Shown in pieces: positions 14,409-14,572 of a DNA stretch of 14,572 bases. The position numbers were made by a program, and so were the translations under genes. The stretch lies in the NCBI GenBank assembly GCA_937898415.1, contig CALDLA010000053.1, positions 1-14,572 of the forward strand, written 5' to 3'. Position 1 is the stretch's first letter. Each line of letters starts with the position of its first letter. Below the pieces are notes generated by a model that was not told the origin of the DNA, did not search any database, and was given only the letters and a program-made list of their open reading frames with translations. This stretch comes from an uncultured Prevotellaceae bacterium. GTDB taxonomy: Bacteria; Bacteroidota; Bacteroidia; Bacteroidales; Bacteroidaceae.

Positions 14409-14422
14409 TAGGTTAGTGGTTG

Positions 14423-14454
14423 CAAAGATAAGCCTTTTTTGCCGTTTTCACAAA
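14423..14454 (-). promoter_or_regulatory. Bacteroidota promoter of the pectinesterase gene
   Basis: On the minus strand the -33 element TTTG (14454-14451) is followed after 20 nt by the -7 element TATCTTTG (14430-14423). This is the best two-part match to the TTTG/TAnnTTTG consensus in the window. The start codon is 14 nt past the -7 element. Confidence 0.8.
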
Positions 14455-14494
14455 TTTTTCTCGAAAAAATTGCACGATTGTCAAAAAAACGTTG

Positions 14495-14502
14495 TACCTT
14501 TG
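14495..14502 (+). promoter_or_regulatory. -7 promoter element of tRNA-Pro
   Basis: TACCTTTG matches TAnnTTTG and is followed by CACCCG, as at ruvB. A TTGC at 14470-14473 is a possible -33 element, 21 nt upstream. The tRNA begins 18 nt after the -7 element, leaving a short 5' leader for RNase P to remove. Confidence 0.75.
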
Positions 14503-14520
14503 CACCCGCTTACGAGCAAT

Positions 14521-14572
14521 CGGGATGTAGCGCAGTTGGTAGCGCACTACGTTCGGGACGTAGGGGTCGGGC
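14521..14572 (+). tRNA. tRNA-Pro (anticodon CGG), 3' part cut by window edge
   Basis: The first 52 nt of a tRNA are present. The acceptor 5' strand is CGGGATG, then TA, a D stem GCGC/GCGC around AGTTGGTA, and an anticodon stem CTACG/CGTAG around the loop TTCGGGA, giving anticodon CGG (proline, codon CCG). The variable region GGGTC and the start of the T stem follow, and the window then ends. The C1 start and G-rich acceptor are typical of bacterial tRNA-Pro. Confidence 0.93.

Overview
The window looks like a chromosomal segment of a G+C-rich Bacteroidales bacterium, most likely from the Prevotellaceae. The evidence is Bacteroidota-type promoters (TAnnTTTG in the -7 region) upstream of several genes, little sign of Shine-Dalgarno sites, GH97 and long GH51 enzymes with signal peptides, a LolA-like periplasmic protein and a stand-alone CarboxypepD_reg-like protein. 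The genus is inferred from general resemblance; no search was run.

Layout. (1) Positions 1-3724, minus strand: two adjacent secreted GH51 alpha-L-arabinofuranosidases form an operon. The second is cut by the left edge, and the first carries an unusual N-terminal GH43-like half-propeller. (2) Positions 3725-3828: a divergent promoter region built on a perfect 16-bp inverted repeat, each arm carrying one -7 element, with a GAATTAA tandem repeat between. (3) Positions 3829-7293, plus strand: housekeeping genes ruvB, coaD and ybeY, with a TPR membrane protein and a small XRE-type regulator inserted between ruvB and coaD. (4) Positions 7334-13350, plus strand: a secreted GH97 enzyme, then four tightly packed envelope genes (LolA-like, CarboxypepD_reg-like, a predicted lipoprotein, and a 680-residue helical-repeat exported protein). 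I see no promoter inside the coaD to 13350 run, so these seven genes may be one transcript. (5) Positions 13341-14408, minus strand: a secreted CE8 pectinesterase converges on the previous gene, their 3' ends overlapping inside a perfect hairpin. (6) Positions 14409-14572: a divergent intergenic region and the first 52 nt of tRNA-Pro(CGG), cut by the right edge.

Biology. The carbohydrate genes (two GH51, GH97, CE8) suggest use of arabinan- and pectin-rich plant cell wall material, but no SusC/SusD pair is present, so this is not a canonical polysaccharide utilization locus. The least understood parts are the four-gene envelope module at 9314-13350 and the TPR-membrane plus XRE pair at 4955-6404. 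The most striking sequence-level signals are the mirrored promoter palindrome at 3753-3814 and the stop-codon hairpin at 13331-13360, from which both strands encode the same RKAY C-terminus. No mobile element, CRISPR array or phage gene was seen.
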